Assembly (NCBI GenBank): GCA_947396885.1
Contig: OX377204.1
Location: 47,851,139 to 47,915,138, forward strand
DNA length: 64,000 bases
DNA from: Heligmosomoides polygyrus polygyrus
Taxonomy: Eukaryota > Nematoda > Chromadorea > Rhabditida > Heligmosomidae
Reading direction: 5' to 3'
A program made the translations under genes and the position numbers. Positions 1 to 12,900 of this stretch are shown one piece after another; the first letter of the stretch is position 1; the number at the start of each line of letters is the position of its first letter. The notes below the pieces were generated by a model, which had not been told where the DNA came from, did not search any database, and saw only the letters and a program-made list of their open reading frames with translations.

Positions 1-3000
1 TCGTCTTTGAGCTACACCGACATTTGTGACCCTCCATCTGGTCAGCCAATCCATCTCGCTTTTTGACAGGAGTATTTCGCGTCGCCGATTTTTTCGCGTA
101 TATCCTAACACCTAGCCTGGATGCTTTTATTCCTGGGGCAACGTACTCTGCGATAGTAGAAGTTGTGGGATACTCGGCTTCGGTATCTCTGAAGGCGTCC
201 TCCATCATGTGGTATAAAGTGGTGCTGAGGAAACAGCTTGTTTACTAAAATAAATGCAGGCGATTTGTGCGAAGTTATTTCGTTGCTTGACGGTAATGCT
301 GTGATGCAAAACTTTTTTAGACCTCCCAGAGCTCCTTTTTCTGCAGGAGTACGGTTTGTGATCTCAACGGTTTTGCTAGTAGCAAATCAATAAGAACTAG
401 AAGCTGCTAAACTAACTCACGAAGTGGCGCCTCGTGCCTTTGAGTAAGCAGTGAAGTACACGATCTTCTCATTCTACTTGAATCACTGACGATCACGCAT
501 TATCGCGTTACTGTCCTTTTCCTACAGTTGTCGCTAAACCGATAACGGGGCGCAGTACACGCAAGGGTTTGGTCTCTCTTGGCTTCTCAGTGATCAAGAT
601 GACCACCCTGTAGCGGACCTGCTCTAGCGTGCACTTTTTTGAGACTCACAGGACCAGCAGCCTGAGAAACGTCGCATGGCTACGCACGACAAGGTGGGCA
701 CAGGCTTAAAGCCAAGGCAGCATAAAGACGAGAAGAGTTTACCCATCCGGATCAACAATACTCCAAGTAATTGACGGCCATGGCAGTCGCCATACAATAG
801 TTAATGCTGTGACGCTCAAATAATGACAATATTACAGACATCGCATAAGGACGACACGTCTCTGATGAAAACACGCGAAGAAGTCTGAGCTCTTCGTTGC
901 CTGTCTGCCGAAAATGCGGTTGAAATCTTCAGATGAATTTGAAGAATAAGGAAACCGCATTGAAACCAATCGAGTTTTTTTACTATAGGTTAAATTACTA
1001 TAGGATACGCGACGAATGAAGGAAAACCAGCATTTTTAGAGCCTCCTCGTCAGTCATTGATACCTTCTGATTTGCTATCTCATACACCTTCGTACTTGTT
1101 TCCAAATTTCAACGTTAGTGAGGTAATTCACATTGCTGGCGTTGCAGTGGTTTAATTTCGTGTCACTAAGGAAAGTCAGAAAGGAAGGTTTCTCGTGTAC
1201 CTAGGCAGAGCGTATGCCAGGTCAGGTTTTCGAAGAAAATGAATAACGCCGTAGTGCGGAGTTTACATGGTGAGAAAGACGGAGGTGTAATACTGAAAAG
1301 CTCCCAAGCGCACTCCTACTGGATTCTACTCAGTTTTCGAGCAGCGGTATGACCGAATACCTTGGTCCACTTCATTACGAACGAGAAATTCCTAGAAAGA
1401 GTGCGATGGAAAGAACAGCAGGAAAGGATTTGTTTGCTTCCACACGCAATAACCCTGCGAATGATCGGGTGATGCCGGCAGGAGACACTGGCGGCGTCTC
1501 CAAACGCGGTGGAAGAGCGAGGCTATTTGTGCAATGAGCGTGAGTCGCCACTCCGATTTGCAGCGCTCAGGAAAGCAATGATACTATAAACTTGTTTTGG
1601 GCCCTGTCTGAGCGCTGATTCGAGACTCCATCTGGAGCTCGCGGCCTCAGCCCGTGATGTTCTTCTCAGCGCTTTTCTCCGCATAACCCTCCTAGAGGTG
1701 ACTCGAAGCTAAAACCGCCAGAAATTTCTATGAATTTAGCCGAAAACGAGCTTCTCGGACTAATGGCTGAAAAATGAGGAAGCGTGATGCCGAAAAACTT
1801 GAACACGCACTCTGATTTCGAGCAACGACGTCCAGTCACCGTACATCTGAAGAATGTAGTTCACGTCTACACAAGCGAGCATCGTCAACTGGAAGCCTAG
1901 AATGATCGGTTACGTAGCACTGGATGCGAAGGCGCCGCGGACCTCGGTCTCACCTCGAGCGACGGTGGTTGAGGTCTAAGGACGGTATTCCCTGATGGCA
2001 GTAGCTGGAGGGAGCATTCGGGAGACGTTGATAAATCAGAGCGCGTAGGAGTGGAATTTCCAGATGAAGAGAGGGAGAAGGACAGGGCCAGATGATTGGC
2101 CACGCCCTCGCCTCAGGCGGGCGCACATAACACGCACCCCGATGAGGAGGTATATATTGCTAACGGGTTCCTAGACTCTTCAGTTCCTCCTCTTTCTCCA
2201 CTTCACTCCTACCGCTAGCTTCTGGCTTACACAGGTCCACGGCTACGGTCCTTGTAAAGACAACGGAAAGTGGCTGCGAACTCCGAAACGTTTGCGGCTA
2301 TTAAGTACGAAATGAGAGGCACTTCCAAAGAGGCAAGTGCACTGAGGCCTCCCATTAAAGCTGTTATTGCCAAGCTCTGTTGGAGGATCTGTTGGAGGAG
2401 TGGTCCCGCTAATGAGAAACGAAATCCAAGTCCGCCATAGGAGCCGCGAAGACCCCAACCACCCAGGATCCCTATCCACCTAAAAGCCATCTGTGCGATA
2501 CCCAGTAACCACTTTTACTTAGAGAAACTGTACCATCGTAAGCAGCATAAGTAACGGCCAACTGTTAGAGCATCCCTCGATCCTCTGTGTCAAAACTCCT
2601 CTTCCTGCTTGGAGACGGAGTGGTGCATCCTGCAGAGAATGGATGACCACTAGTATCAAGGAACATCTTGACGGAAAGGTAAAGCTCAGAGCTTCTGCTG
2701 TTCCAGGTCACCATAGGATCCATTGTCATGAAGGGAAGGGTTTTCGGTCAAGGTGAAGATTCTGCGTATGGCATGAGGTTCAAACAGCTCGCAAAGCCCT
2801 TGAGATTTGCTGGATATTCTCTAGAGACCTAAAGGGGAGTGCCTCTACATAATCCATTTTGAACTCGTCTTGCTTCTGTTCCGTAAATTGCGAGTGTCTT
2901 CCCTGCTCCTTCAGTGTACTGCAATCAAGTCCGGTATTTGGACTGCCTCTATCGGTCACGATCTCCAAATTTGACACTGGGCATCGTATGGTTGAGGCAA

Positions 3001-4691
3001 CATGTGGGGGGGGGGGGGGGGTAACGTCTAAATCGATTTGGCTTCTTTCAGGCTCTGAAGAGCATGACCTCTTCGAAACGTTGGCCAGTAAATCCGTCTA
3101 CCAACCTCGTGCAGACCTGAACAGATTAAACAGGACTATTTTTGTTACAATATTTATGGATCACCTGGGAAAGAGACACTCAAAGGATCTGAGAATCGCT
3201 ATGAAAACTTGAAGAGGTCTCGAATATTACTGATCGTACAAGTCTTCTATTCGCTAATGGCAAAAACTAGTAATTAAAGACTGTCTTCCTATCACGGCCT
3301 GAATACCACTAATTTTCGAAGCAATTTTTAATCTTGTTCCGATAAGTCTGGACTGGTCTACGTACACAAATTCTCTTTCTGAGACTGACCCTTTTTATAT
3401 TTTGAGCAGATTGATGGCAATAGATCGTCCACAGCTGTCTTCGCTATCTTCCAAGACCAAAGATAGGCATCAAACAACAGGTTTGGCAGAGGTACGTTAA
3501 AGTTCCTCTTGCCAGTGGCGGCCATTGAATAGTTTTGAACCTTACGCAGGTTCATTGTGAAGATACATAGCTGAGAATCTCTGTTTGCAAACCTTACTAG
3601 AAAACAATTTCATCCCTTCAGAAAACTCCAGTTCTAGCCTAGGGTGAACAAATATGCGTCAGGCTGGTTAAGAATAATATCGGATTCTGCCGCTGCTCGC
3701 TCACGTTCAACTGCCTTCATCGCAGACATTTTAAGAGGTTCTGGGAATGAGAGTTGCACGTTTTCAAAGAGCGGGAGAGCTGCTAGCAAAATTAAAAACA
3801 CCATTAAAATGTTCAAAATCTTCAAAATCACATTAGTTTTATGAACGTTTTTCGGACCTTAAACTTCAGGGGAAAATAAGGTGGAAATTCACGACGTTTT
3901 CAGTTATAAGTTCAGAATCGACGCTGTATCTGCGGAACCAAGTCGAGGAACCCACAACGCATTCAGACCGGAAATCTCCAGCAAACATGCAGTGCGATTT
4001 TGGCCTCAGGCGTTTCATAGAACAAAATCGAACAATCTGACTTTACGGATCTCGCAAATGAGAATATGACAATAACGTTTTCCACGTGGAGGGTCTAGCA
4101 AGGATGGAGCCGCAGTATGCCGAAACAGTGCGAGAAATGGGCCCTCGGATGATACCTCACGCGTTTTTGGAGAATGAAGACACTCAAAGCTTGGCACTTG
4201 AGATTTTCGCGAATAGGCTGTCAAACACAAAGGCAGCGAGTTGGAAGAGAAATAGGCTCTCGACTTGTTCGAATCAGGGAACCATGATTGAGCTGTAGCA
4301 TCACCTACGACGTGAAGTAGATCTTCCACGATGGCCCCAACAGCTTGGTCAAACCTACTTGCCTCTTAAACAAAGAAGAATGTGTAGTAAAAGATTAGTA
4401 GTGGTCACTTAATCATTGGAAGCTTCGAGCAACTGAACTCGACCACTGAAACAATTGCTGCAATGTAAGACATTCGCTAACGGTGGAAAACCTGCCAGCA
4501 GCCACAAAGCCACTGGAAAGTTTGTTCAGGAGTCTAAAGGGCATCTAGTGGTGGAAAGATGCTCGACCGTACGCTGAAAAGCCGCTTTCTTGCAAGTGTC
4601 AATAGGCCGATGAACTAGACTTGCAAAATTTTGTGTCCTTACCATACTTCTACCTTATACCACCTAACAGTACAACTTAATTATTGCACCT
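1..4691. other. Unassigned DNA
   Basis: I read both strands and recognise no gene or repeat family here. The open frames are short (about 120 codons or fewer), overlap one another on both strands, and lack domain motifs or a consistent set of splice sites. The only obvious structure is a run of 16 G at 3006-3021. Confidence 0.5.
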
Positions 4692-4701
4692 ACTATAAAA
4701 T
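4692..4701. repeat. Target-site duplication, left of RTE-A
   Basis: ACTATAAAAT lies directly before the first bases of the LINE and is repeated exactly at 7033-7042, directly after its AAGT-rich tail. A 10-bp duplication next to a short tandem tail is the expected mark of LINE target-primed insertion, and it fixes both ends of the element. Confidence 0.85.
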
Positions 4702-6978
4702 GCGAAAACGGAGAGCGCCTGATAGACTTCCTATCCGTCTCTACCATGGAAATTCTATGTTTAAGAAGCCTTCAAACCGACGATGGACCTGGGAAAGCCC
4801 AAATGGAGAAACACGTTCGGAGATCGACCATGTTCTTACAAACAGACGCTGGAGTCTGTTCGACGTCTCCGTGCTGCCTTCATTTGACACCGGCTCGGAT
4901 CACCGTCTTGTCCGTGCGAAGCTGACTCTCAGAAAGAGGATGTTCAGGCGTGACACTCATAAACCGGCCCCGGTGAGGATCCCCACATTCAAGTCTGAGG
5001 AGTTGGAATATGCAACAAAGTCGTATGATTGGAATCTTCTTGAAGATCCATCGGAAGACTACGACCTTCTCTCCAAAGGACTGTTGAAATGTGCTAGCAG
5101 CTCTTGCGGAGCCACATCACCGTCTGCTTTAAGACTCAACGCACATGCGATAAAGCTCTTGGAGCAAAGAAGAGCTATTAAACTGGATCCTAATGCTTCC
5201 CATCTGGAAAAAGTCACCATCTCGAAGACCTGTCGAATTGCAGTGAAGGAGTCCATTCAAGCCTACAGAAGATTGAAGCTGTTAGAAGCCGCTGGGAAAG
5301 GTTCAAGCATAAAGCGCTGCAAACGAGATCTCTGCGATCAGAAGGCAATAATGTCAGCCCATGTGGATAAGGATGGAACAACGCAAACGTCTCGAAGAGC
5401 GATGGAGGCCATCGTTCAAGAATTCTACAAAGATCTGTTTCGTTCTTCCAGCACTGTCCCCAAATGCTTAATGCCACCAGCTGAGGAAGTACCTCCCATT
5501 CTGGAATCAGAAGTTGCACATGGCATCAGAAGGATGAAGCCGGGCACTGCTCCCGGACCGGACGGCATTTCTGCTGATCTCCTCGTGCGGGTGGCAGTGC
5601 CCTCTGCTCACTTCTTGCCAAGCACTTCAACCACTGCCTTCGACTTGGTGGGATTCCGGACTCATGGAAGGAGTCGAAAACAGTTTTAATCTTCAAAAAA
5701 GGTCAGCAGGAGGATATCAACAACTATCGACCCATCAGTCTTCTCTCGGTTGTGTACAAGATCTTCACCAAGATACTGCTTAACCGCATGGAGCGTTGCT
5801 TGGATGAGTATCAGCCAGTGGAGCAAGCAGTGTTTCGCAAGGATTTCTCCTGCATGGACCATATTCAGACTGTCTCACAGCTCATCGAGAGGAGGCGCGA
5901 ATACCACCTCCCACTTGTCCTTGTCTTCGTGGATTACCGGAAAGCGTTCGACTCTGTGGAAATCAACGCCATTCTGAACGCGCTTGTGCACGCTGGTATA
6001 CCATCGCCCTACATCCGACTTCTCGACGAATGCTTCTCGAACACATCGACTACCATCCTGCTGTTCGATCGAAAGCTCAAAATTCCTATCGGGAAAGGAG
6101 TACGGCAGGGAGACACGATTTCTCCCAAGCTATTCACAGCGGCACTCCAGGATGCCATGAAAGACTTGAACTGGGACGATAAAGGCTACCTTGTCGACGG
6201 TAAACGGATCAGCAACCTTCGCTTTGCCGACGATATTGTTCTCATCTCTACCAGCACGGCAGAAGTCGAGGAAATGCTGAACGAGCTCAGTGTGGCAGGT
6301 ATGAAGATTGGATTGGACATGAATATGTCCAAAACACAATTTATGGTCAACCAGTGGTGTGACACGGGACTCGTAAGGTTAAATGGCGTCGCTCTGCAAC
6401 AGGTCGACTCCTACATCTATCTGGAAAGAGAGCTGAACATGGATAACGACCTTGCTCCTGAAATCGTCCGCAGGAGACGCGCAGCATGGGCAGCCTTCAG
6501 TTCGATTCGCGAAGTCACCGATCAGGATCCCGGCCTCAGGGCCTCGATATTCAACGCCTCTGTACTGCCTGCGATGTGTTACGCGACGGAAACCTGGCCC
6601 GACAACAAGAGAATCGCCAGAGCAATGCAAACTACGCATCGTGCACTGGAGAGATGTCTTCTGAGGACAAGCCTTCGTCAGCAATGGCAAGAAGGCCTAC
6701 GAAGCTCAGAGCTACGGGAGAAGTCGCAATTAGCAGACCCACTGCAGTACATGAAGAAGTCCAAATATCGCTGGGCCGGACACCTGCTTCGACGAAAGGA
6801 CGATAGATGGAGTCTTCTTGTCACAGAATGGCTCCCGAGAGACCATTAGAGACCACTGGGACGACCGCCAACGCGATGGGCAGACGCATTCTCAAGATCT
6901 TTCAGAGAGCGGAGTCTGCCTCACTGGATGCAAGCAGCCAGAGATCGAGCGGTCTGGAAGCGTTGTGGTCCCCGCTGA
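4702..6978 (+). pseudogene. Endonuclease/reverse transcriptase of RTE-A, broken by frameshifts and a stop
   Basis: The product would nick target DNA and reverse-transcribe the element RNA at the nick. The first part encodes the C-terminal endonuclease (RRWTWESPNG, then SEIDHVLTN and GSDHRLVRAKL near 4780-4925). The reverse transcriptase starts about 5530 with the template-binding motif GTAPGPDGISADLL, continues with NNYRPISLLS, then motif A VDYRKAFDSV (near 5930), motif B VRQGDTISPKLF (near 6100) and motif C FADDIVLIS (near 6220). Three breaks are visible: a frame change near 4740, another near 5600, and an in-frame TAG at 6847-6849. Beyond that stop the same frame continues with RPLGRPPTRWADAF and ends at TGA 6976-6978. 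The catalytic aspartates are still encoded, but this copy cannot make one protein. Confidence 0.85.
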
Positions 6979-7032
6979 GAAGACCTCCAGCCGACAAAGG
7001 ACCATCAAAGTATCAAAGTAAGTGAAGTAAGT
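4702..7032 (+). mobile_element. RTE-type non-LTR retrotransposon RTE-A, 5'-truncated
   Basis: This 2.33-kb LINE is flanked by an exact 10-bp duplication (4692-4701 and 7033-7042). It begins inside the endonuclease domain, so it was truncated at insertion, which is normal for LINEs. The reverse transcriptase follows and the element ends in an irregular AAGT/GAAGT tail, like the short 3' tandem tails of RTE-clade elements. It differs in sequence from RTE-B, C and D, which end in GAA repeats, and so is a different RTE-like family. Clade assignment rests on protein motifs I recognise, not on a search. Confidence 0.9.
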
Positions 7033-7042
7033 ACTATAAAAT

Positions 7043-7989
7043 TAGCCTCAGAGAATGAATCGCCTCCAAAAGCCCTACCATCCAGAAGTCTTGCACGTTC
7101 TGAACGTGGAATCCTGTTTGAAGCCTTATGGAGTCAAAGACATGTAGATTCTGATCATTTTTGTGACTATTGACAAGCAGATCCTTGTTGGAGATATAGG
7201 AGTTTGAAGAAGGCGGTCAAAAGTCGGCATTAGTTTTGAATCAACCTAATAATACTCTAAAGTGCTCCGTACTCTAAAGCTTCATCTTTAGAAGGCACGG
7301 AGGAGAGATAACAGAGTGTATGAAACACACCAATGTACGACTGATCCTGGTTGTTATTATTTCAACCAGAAGAATGTTAGGAAAGCGGCTAAAAGTTTGC
7401 TAACCGTGAGCTCTGCTTTGTAAATATTCTATGCAAAGAACTACAGAGTGCTTAAAGTTGTGACGCAAAACGAAAGGAAGATGTGTTAAAGAAAGGGTAG
7501 GTTTCATGGACTATTCAAAAAAGTGAGGGTAGTAAATCAACTGGTTGTGAGGAGCTGGTGGTTACTATGGATGGAGAAATAGTGAGTATACCATTTCCGA
7601 TGAGCAAATTCTTTCGATGGTGAGAGCACCCTTACCCTTGGCAAAGACAAGCAGGCATGCAAGCGTTTGTGATTTCTCTTAACAGCAGCACGCACATCAT
7701 ATCCTGATTAAAGGTGCTAATTCTGTGCCACTCTCTGCTTGAATGTCCTGTGTAAGGAAATTATTACTGTTCTCAACATGAAGTAGCGCCAGGACAATAG
7801 ATCTTAAACCTGGCGTGACTTCGTATACAATTCCAGAAACGATAGAATCGACCCTTCCGAACTTCATGACCACCAACAAAAAAGACCACTGCGGTGCACC
7901 CGCACAAGTGCTCCGAACGCCTGTCGGCATTCGCACTTGCATACTTGGTATGTTGCAGTATTACTAATGCTAAGCTAAAGACAATCGCA
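7043..7989. other. Unassigned DNA between RTE-A and the mariner relic
   Basis: I see no convincing coding region or known repeat. A minus-strand open frame of 81 codons at 7697-7942 has no recognisable motif. Confidence 0.4.
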
Positions 7990-8125
7990 GCAAGCTAGCC
8001 TCTCGCCTACACAGCTTTCTTCCCTCCTTAGCAGTACAATAGGTGTCCAAATTATTGAATTGTTTCTGACGCAAATGAGAATCAAGTGCTCGGAAAAAGT
8101 GATCGTCAGTGGAGGAAGGTCGGGG
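7990..8125 (-). pseudogene. Mariner-type transposase relic, C-terminal half
   Basis: Read on the minus strand, this encodes SSTDDHFFRALDSHLRQ followed by KQFNNLD. That matches the block around the last catalytic Asp of mariner (DD34D) transposases, usually S-P-T-D-Y-H-L-F-R. The reading ends at the left duplication of RTE-B. Its upstream half, ending PPCSPDLP, lies 13 kb away at 21409-21594 beyond RTE-B. The two halves were one coding region before RTE-B inserted. Downstream of KQFNNLD the frame decays and I could not find the terminal repeat. Confidence 0.75.
8114..8125. repeat. Target-site duplication of RTE-B (left)
   Basis: GGAAGGTCGGGG is repeated at 21409-21420, immediately after the GAA-repeat tail of RTE-B. 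Both copies lie in the same mariner reading, which supports a true insertion-site duplication. Confidence 0.8.
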
Positions 8126-8429
8126 CTGGCGATTTCCGTTCCTCCACGTGCGCCACTGGAAACTGCCCGCTCTGCGAGCTAAGCCGAACACGGACATTCG
8201 ATTGCAGGCGACAGGCCCTTGTGACAGGCCAGCCTATGAACACCCATGTCACATCACATGTTTCATGACATTGCAAGTTTTTCGTGATATTGCTACGGCG
8301 TCCGCAAGGGCCGACGCGCACTCGCAGAGCCCGGCGAGTGTGAGAAGTATGCGAGGGTCCCTAATTCGAGAACGGTATCGGGGAGCTAGTCCGAAAGTCC
8401 CGTAACGTAAGCAGGACCCACGTGGCAAC

Positions 8430-9923
8430 GCTGAATGTGGGTACGTTGACGGGCCGCTCGTGCGGGTTGGTTGAAGCACTGGGCGTAGAAGAGTTGATCT
8501 CTGTGCGGTGCAGGAGGCGAGGTGGTCCTGCCGCAAGTCGAGGGACATAGGACGTGGCTTCAAGGCCGTTCTATGTGGAAGTCCCAGGACCACTAATGGT
8601 GTCGGAATAGGCGTCTCCGAACAACTTCGTGACTCGATTGTAAGCGTCGAACGCTTTGACGATCGAAGATGAAGATCGTTGTCGCCGCTAAGGAGCGACT
8701 CTATCACTTCTTCTCTGCGTATGCTCCGCATACTGGCTGCTCCGTTCAAGCCAAGCAAGAGTGTTGGAGCCTGCTTGATGACAAGACAGCAGAGGTACCG
8801 TCGAAAGATGTTATCGTAGTCGCTGGTAACCTTAGTGGGCACGCAGGTGCTACGAAAGACGGGTACAGCTGTCATGGAGGTTTCGGATACGGATCAGGTA
8901 ACGCCGATGGTGAGCGCGTTCTAGGCGGATTCGTATAACCTCACCATAGTGAACACCGTCTTCCTAAAACGCGGCTCGCACTTTATCTCATACTACGGTG
9001 GGAGCTCCAAGCCTCAGATAGATTTTGTCTTTGTGAAGGATCGCGACCGAATCTTGTCACAGATGCGAAGTCCTGCCGTATGAGACGGTCGCCCCACAGC
9101 AGCGACCGCTCATCTGCACTCTGAAGATCGTCCCCCGAGGCTGAAGCAGGACGAGCGATGCGGTTCACCGAGAATCAAGTGGTGGCGAATGAGAGAGAAG
9201 GAAGCAGCTGTGATTTCTCGCGTGTGGTTACCGACAGTCACGATTGTCGACGAAACTTGGGAGAAGGCCACCGACGCGTTTCGTCACGCTGCATGGTCGG
9301 AGCTCGGCATCACGAAGCCTGGACGACGGAAGGTCGACAAGCAGACCGGGCTGTGGACAGATGACGTGAAAGCAAAAGTGCTAGAGAAGAAGTCGCTTTA
9401 TCACGTGTTTCTCGGTGAGAAGACGGCCGATAACTGGCGGAAGTACCAAGAAGCCAAGAAGGCTGCAAAGAAGGCCGTGGCTGTTGCAAAAGCCACTCAT
9501 TATGGAGATGTCAACGAGAAGCTCGAGTCGCGCGATGGTGAGCGGTATCTGTACCAACTTGCAAAGTTTCGCGATCGGCAGACCGAGGGTATTGAGAAGT
9601 TTTTCGGCATCAATGATGAGAACGGCCATCTTCTTACGGAGCGCAAGAAGGCATTGAAGCGATGGCGCGACTACTTTGAGGAACTCTCTACAGTAGAATT
9701 TCCTCATCCAGCCATCCCTTCTACGGCTCCAAGCCACGGCCCCGTTCAGAAGATCACCGTGGAGGAGATTGAAGCGGTTTTGAAGGAGATGAGGTCAGGC
9801 AAAGCGACTGGGCCTGACGACGTGGCGGCTGACCTGTGGAAGTCAAATACTAGTACCCTGCTGAGTGGTTGGCGAAGTCCTTTAATCAGGTTGTGGCGGA
9901 GAAGAAAGTGCCTGGATGTTGGC
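8430..9923 (+). pseudogene. RTE-B endonuclease and N-terminal RT region, segment 1
   Basis: An apurinic-type endonuclease domain begins near 8432 (LNVGTLTGR). Its best block is at 8669-8938: YHFFSAYAPHTGC, then VPSKDVIVVAGNLSGHAGA and GGFGYGSGNADGE. QIDFVFVKDRDRILS follows near 9015-9060. The linker and the start of the RT domain are open at 9189-9938 (EKKSLYHVF, DNWRKYQEAKKAAKK, GKATGPDDVAADLWKS). Frameshifts separate these blocks and several conserved positions have changed, for example GNLSG where the family has GDLNG, so the endonuclease is inactive. The segment ends at the hAT1 insertion. Confidence 0.85.
9916..9923. repeat. 8-bp target-site duplication of hAT1 (left)
   Basis: ATGTTGGC, repeated at 14485-14492. 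In RTE-C the matching unoccupied site reads AGTGTTGGCGCC, so removing the insert plus one copy restores the RTE sequence. Confidence 0.85.
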
Positions 9924-12900
9924 CAGGGTCAAGCTTGAGGTTCGGGAATCGAAGGGGGGGGGGGGTCGTACTGCGGCCTCGTCTGGAGGGGGGGGGTCGT
10001 ACTCTCTCGGTTTTGGCAGAGAGCTCTCTCCAAACTCAGGTTTTTAGATGATGTTTGCATCTATTAATAAGTTGTTTTTTCCAGGTGACTACGACAATGC
10101 GGAGATATACAAGCACTTGTGTTTCCTGGAGTTGAAAAAATAGGATTGAATATCAAAAAAAATTTGATGCCGATTACTGTGCAGTGAAAAATAAAGATTT
10201 CCTGTCTGCAGATTTATAGTCAATGAGAGATTTTCGTTTTTTCAGATTTTCCCGGGACGTCATGGACACGGTAGTTTTCTGCCTGATGAGCGACATCTAC
10301 TTCCAGAATTGCACTCTATAAAATTTCAAGTGTTAATTACTGATGACGACCTAAGTGCTTTCCCTGCACGATTTTTGAAGCGCTCTTCGAGTCGATGACG
10401 TAATGGCAACCGAAGGACGGACTTGCTTGAAAAGTAATTTCTCTCCTGCAGAAACAGCATCAGAAGATGAAATCGCACCCTATAAAATTTTAAGCCCGTT
10501 TGACACACAATGATAAAACTATGTTTCTCTGAAACGATATTCTATATGATCAGACGTCTCGATTTACCGAAAAGATATCGACACATTAATCACATGGAAC
10601 ACGTTACTTTTAGAACCTGTCTTTTAAAGCATAGAAAACAATACAGCATCTACTAAAGCTTTATGAATTTTCCAGGAGCCCCAAAAAATCTCCGTGTTAC
10701 GGCAGTCTACATGCGGCTACTGCGTTCTCTGACATGACCAATCTCAATTGAAATATGGATGGACTCCTCGCTGGAAATTTTTTTCTGCCTTCTGAAGGAC
10801 AGGACGACAGAGAGTGGAATTGTATCATATAAAATTTTAAGTCATGCTCAACATACAATAAAAACTATACTTCTCCGCTGCGATGAAGATATGACGAGGA
10901 TGGATCGCATACAAAATTCTCATTTTTCATGAAAATATTATTTTTTAGCCGAAGCAGATCACCCATACGGATAAAATCTAGCCACAAGAACCTAGAAGTT
11001 TTGAATAATTCACTGTGAAAAAAATTGTGATTTTCTGGATAGAACAGGTTGAATCGACCTCTGGTCGACTTTGCACCAACGTCATCGGAGCATAAAATTG
11101 AACGTTCACAAAAAGGTTCATAACTCGGTAAGTTTTTCGAATTTTGAAAATTCTTTTAGCATTTCGTAAAGTAGATAAAACGCACTTTCTCATCGTTTAA
11201 AAATCTTTTTCCAAAAAAGGAGTAGTCACGCGTGGCGGTTGGTTCAATTTTTGAGCGAAAAAAATTGAAGTGGCTTCACAAAAATATTCATAACTCGACT
11301 AATTTTTCGAAATTTAAAAATTCCGCTAGCTTTTCAGAAACAAGAGTAAGAGCCCTTTCTTGCTATATGAGAACTAATGTCCAAAAATTCGGTCTTCATG
11401 CGCGGCAGGGGAGGCTCAATTTCGGTTCCATGTCGCGAAAATACGTACCGAAAATCGAACCCCCCCCCCGCCCCGCATGAAGACCCCTTTCTTGGAAAAC
11501 GGTTCTTATATGGTTAGAAAGCATATTTGCTTTATTTTTCGATGGCCGAGCGGGATTTTCGATTTTTGGAAAAATAGCCGAGTTATGATCAATTTTTGCA
11601 AGTCGTGAACTGAATCCTTCACCGGCGTCATCGGAGTGATTTCACAAGAATGTTCATAATTCGGCTGTTTTTTTGAAATTTAAAAATCCCGCTCCTTCAT
11701 CAAAAAATAGGGCAAATATGCTTTCTAACCATATAAGAACCGTTTTCCAAGAAAGGGGTCTTCATGGGGGGCAGGGGGGTTCGATTTTCGGTACGTATTT
11801 TTGCGAAATGGACCCGAAATCAAACCCCCGTGCCGCGCATGAAGATACCTTTTTTTGAAGATCGATTTTTACATGGTAGGAAAGCGGATTTTATCTAGTT
11901 TTAGAAAAAGTAGAAGAATTTTGAAACTTCTAAAAAATTACCGAGTTAAGAGCATTTTTGTGAGATCACTCGATGATGTCGGTGAAGGGTCGATCCGAGA
12001 TTCGGTTCACGACTTCCGAAAATTGATCATATTTCGGCTATTTTTCCGAAAATCAAAAATCCCGCTTACTCATCAAAAAATAGAGCAAATATGCTTTCTA
12101 ACCATATAAGAACCGTTTTCCAAGAAAGGGGAATTATGAACATTCTTGTGAAATCACTCCGATGAAACGCCGGTGAAGGATTCAGTTCACGATTCCGAAA
12201 ATTGATCATATCTCTGCTATTTTTTCGAAAATCAAAAAATCCGCGCGCCCATCAAAAAATAGAGCAAATGTGCTCTCTAACCATGTAAGAACCGTTTTCC
12301 AAGAAACGGGACTTCATGGGGGGCAGGGGGGTTCGATTTTCGGTACGTATTTTTGCGAAATGGACCCGAAATCAAACCCTCGTGCCGCGCATGAAGATAC
12401 CTTTTTGCTAAAAGTGTTTGTAACCATAAAGAAGCGCTGTTTATCTACTTTTCAAAAAGGCTAGCGGGATTTTTGAACTTCGAAAAATTAGTCGAGTTAT
12501 GAATATTTTTGTGAGATCACTCCGATGACGACGGCGAAGAGTCGATCCGCGATTCAGTTCACGACTTGCAAAAATTGATCATATCTCGGCTATTTTTTTC
12601 AAAAATCAAAAATCACGCTTGATCATCAAAAAATAGAGCAAATATGCTTTCTAACCATATAAGAACCGTTTTCCAAGAAAGGGGTCTTCATGCGGGGCAG
12701 GGGGGTTCGATTTTCGGTACGTATTTTTTGCGAAATGGACCCGAAATCGAACCCCCGTGCCGCGCATGAAGATACCTTTTTTTGAAGATCGATTTTTACA
12801 TGGTAGGAAAGCGGATTTTATCTAGTTTTAGAAAAAGTAGAAGAATTTTGAAACTTCTAAAAACTTACCGAGTTAAGAGCATTTTTGTGAGATCACTCGA

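Noticed and set aside
8249..8875. 208-codon open frame on the minus strand
   Set aside because: It is antisense to the RTE-B endonuclease, and the same antisense frame appears over RTE-C (42145-42561); a shadow of codon bias.
9955..10010. G-runs as quadruplex switches
   Set aside because: They recur as subterminal motifs of the transposon; other homopolymers (3006-3021, 54831-54845) have no context.
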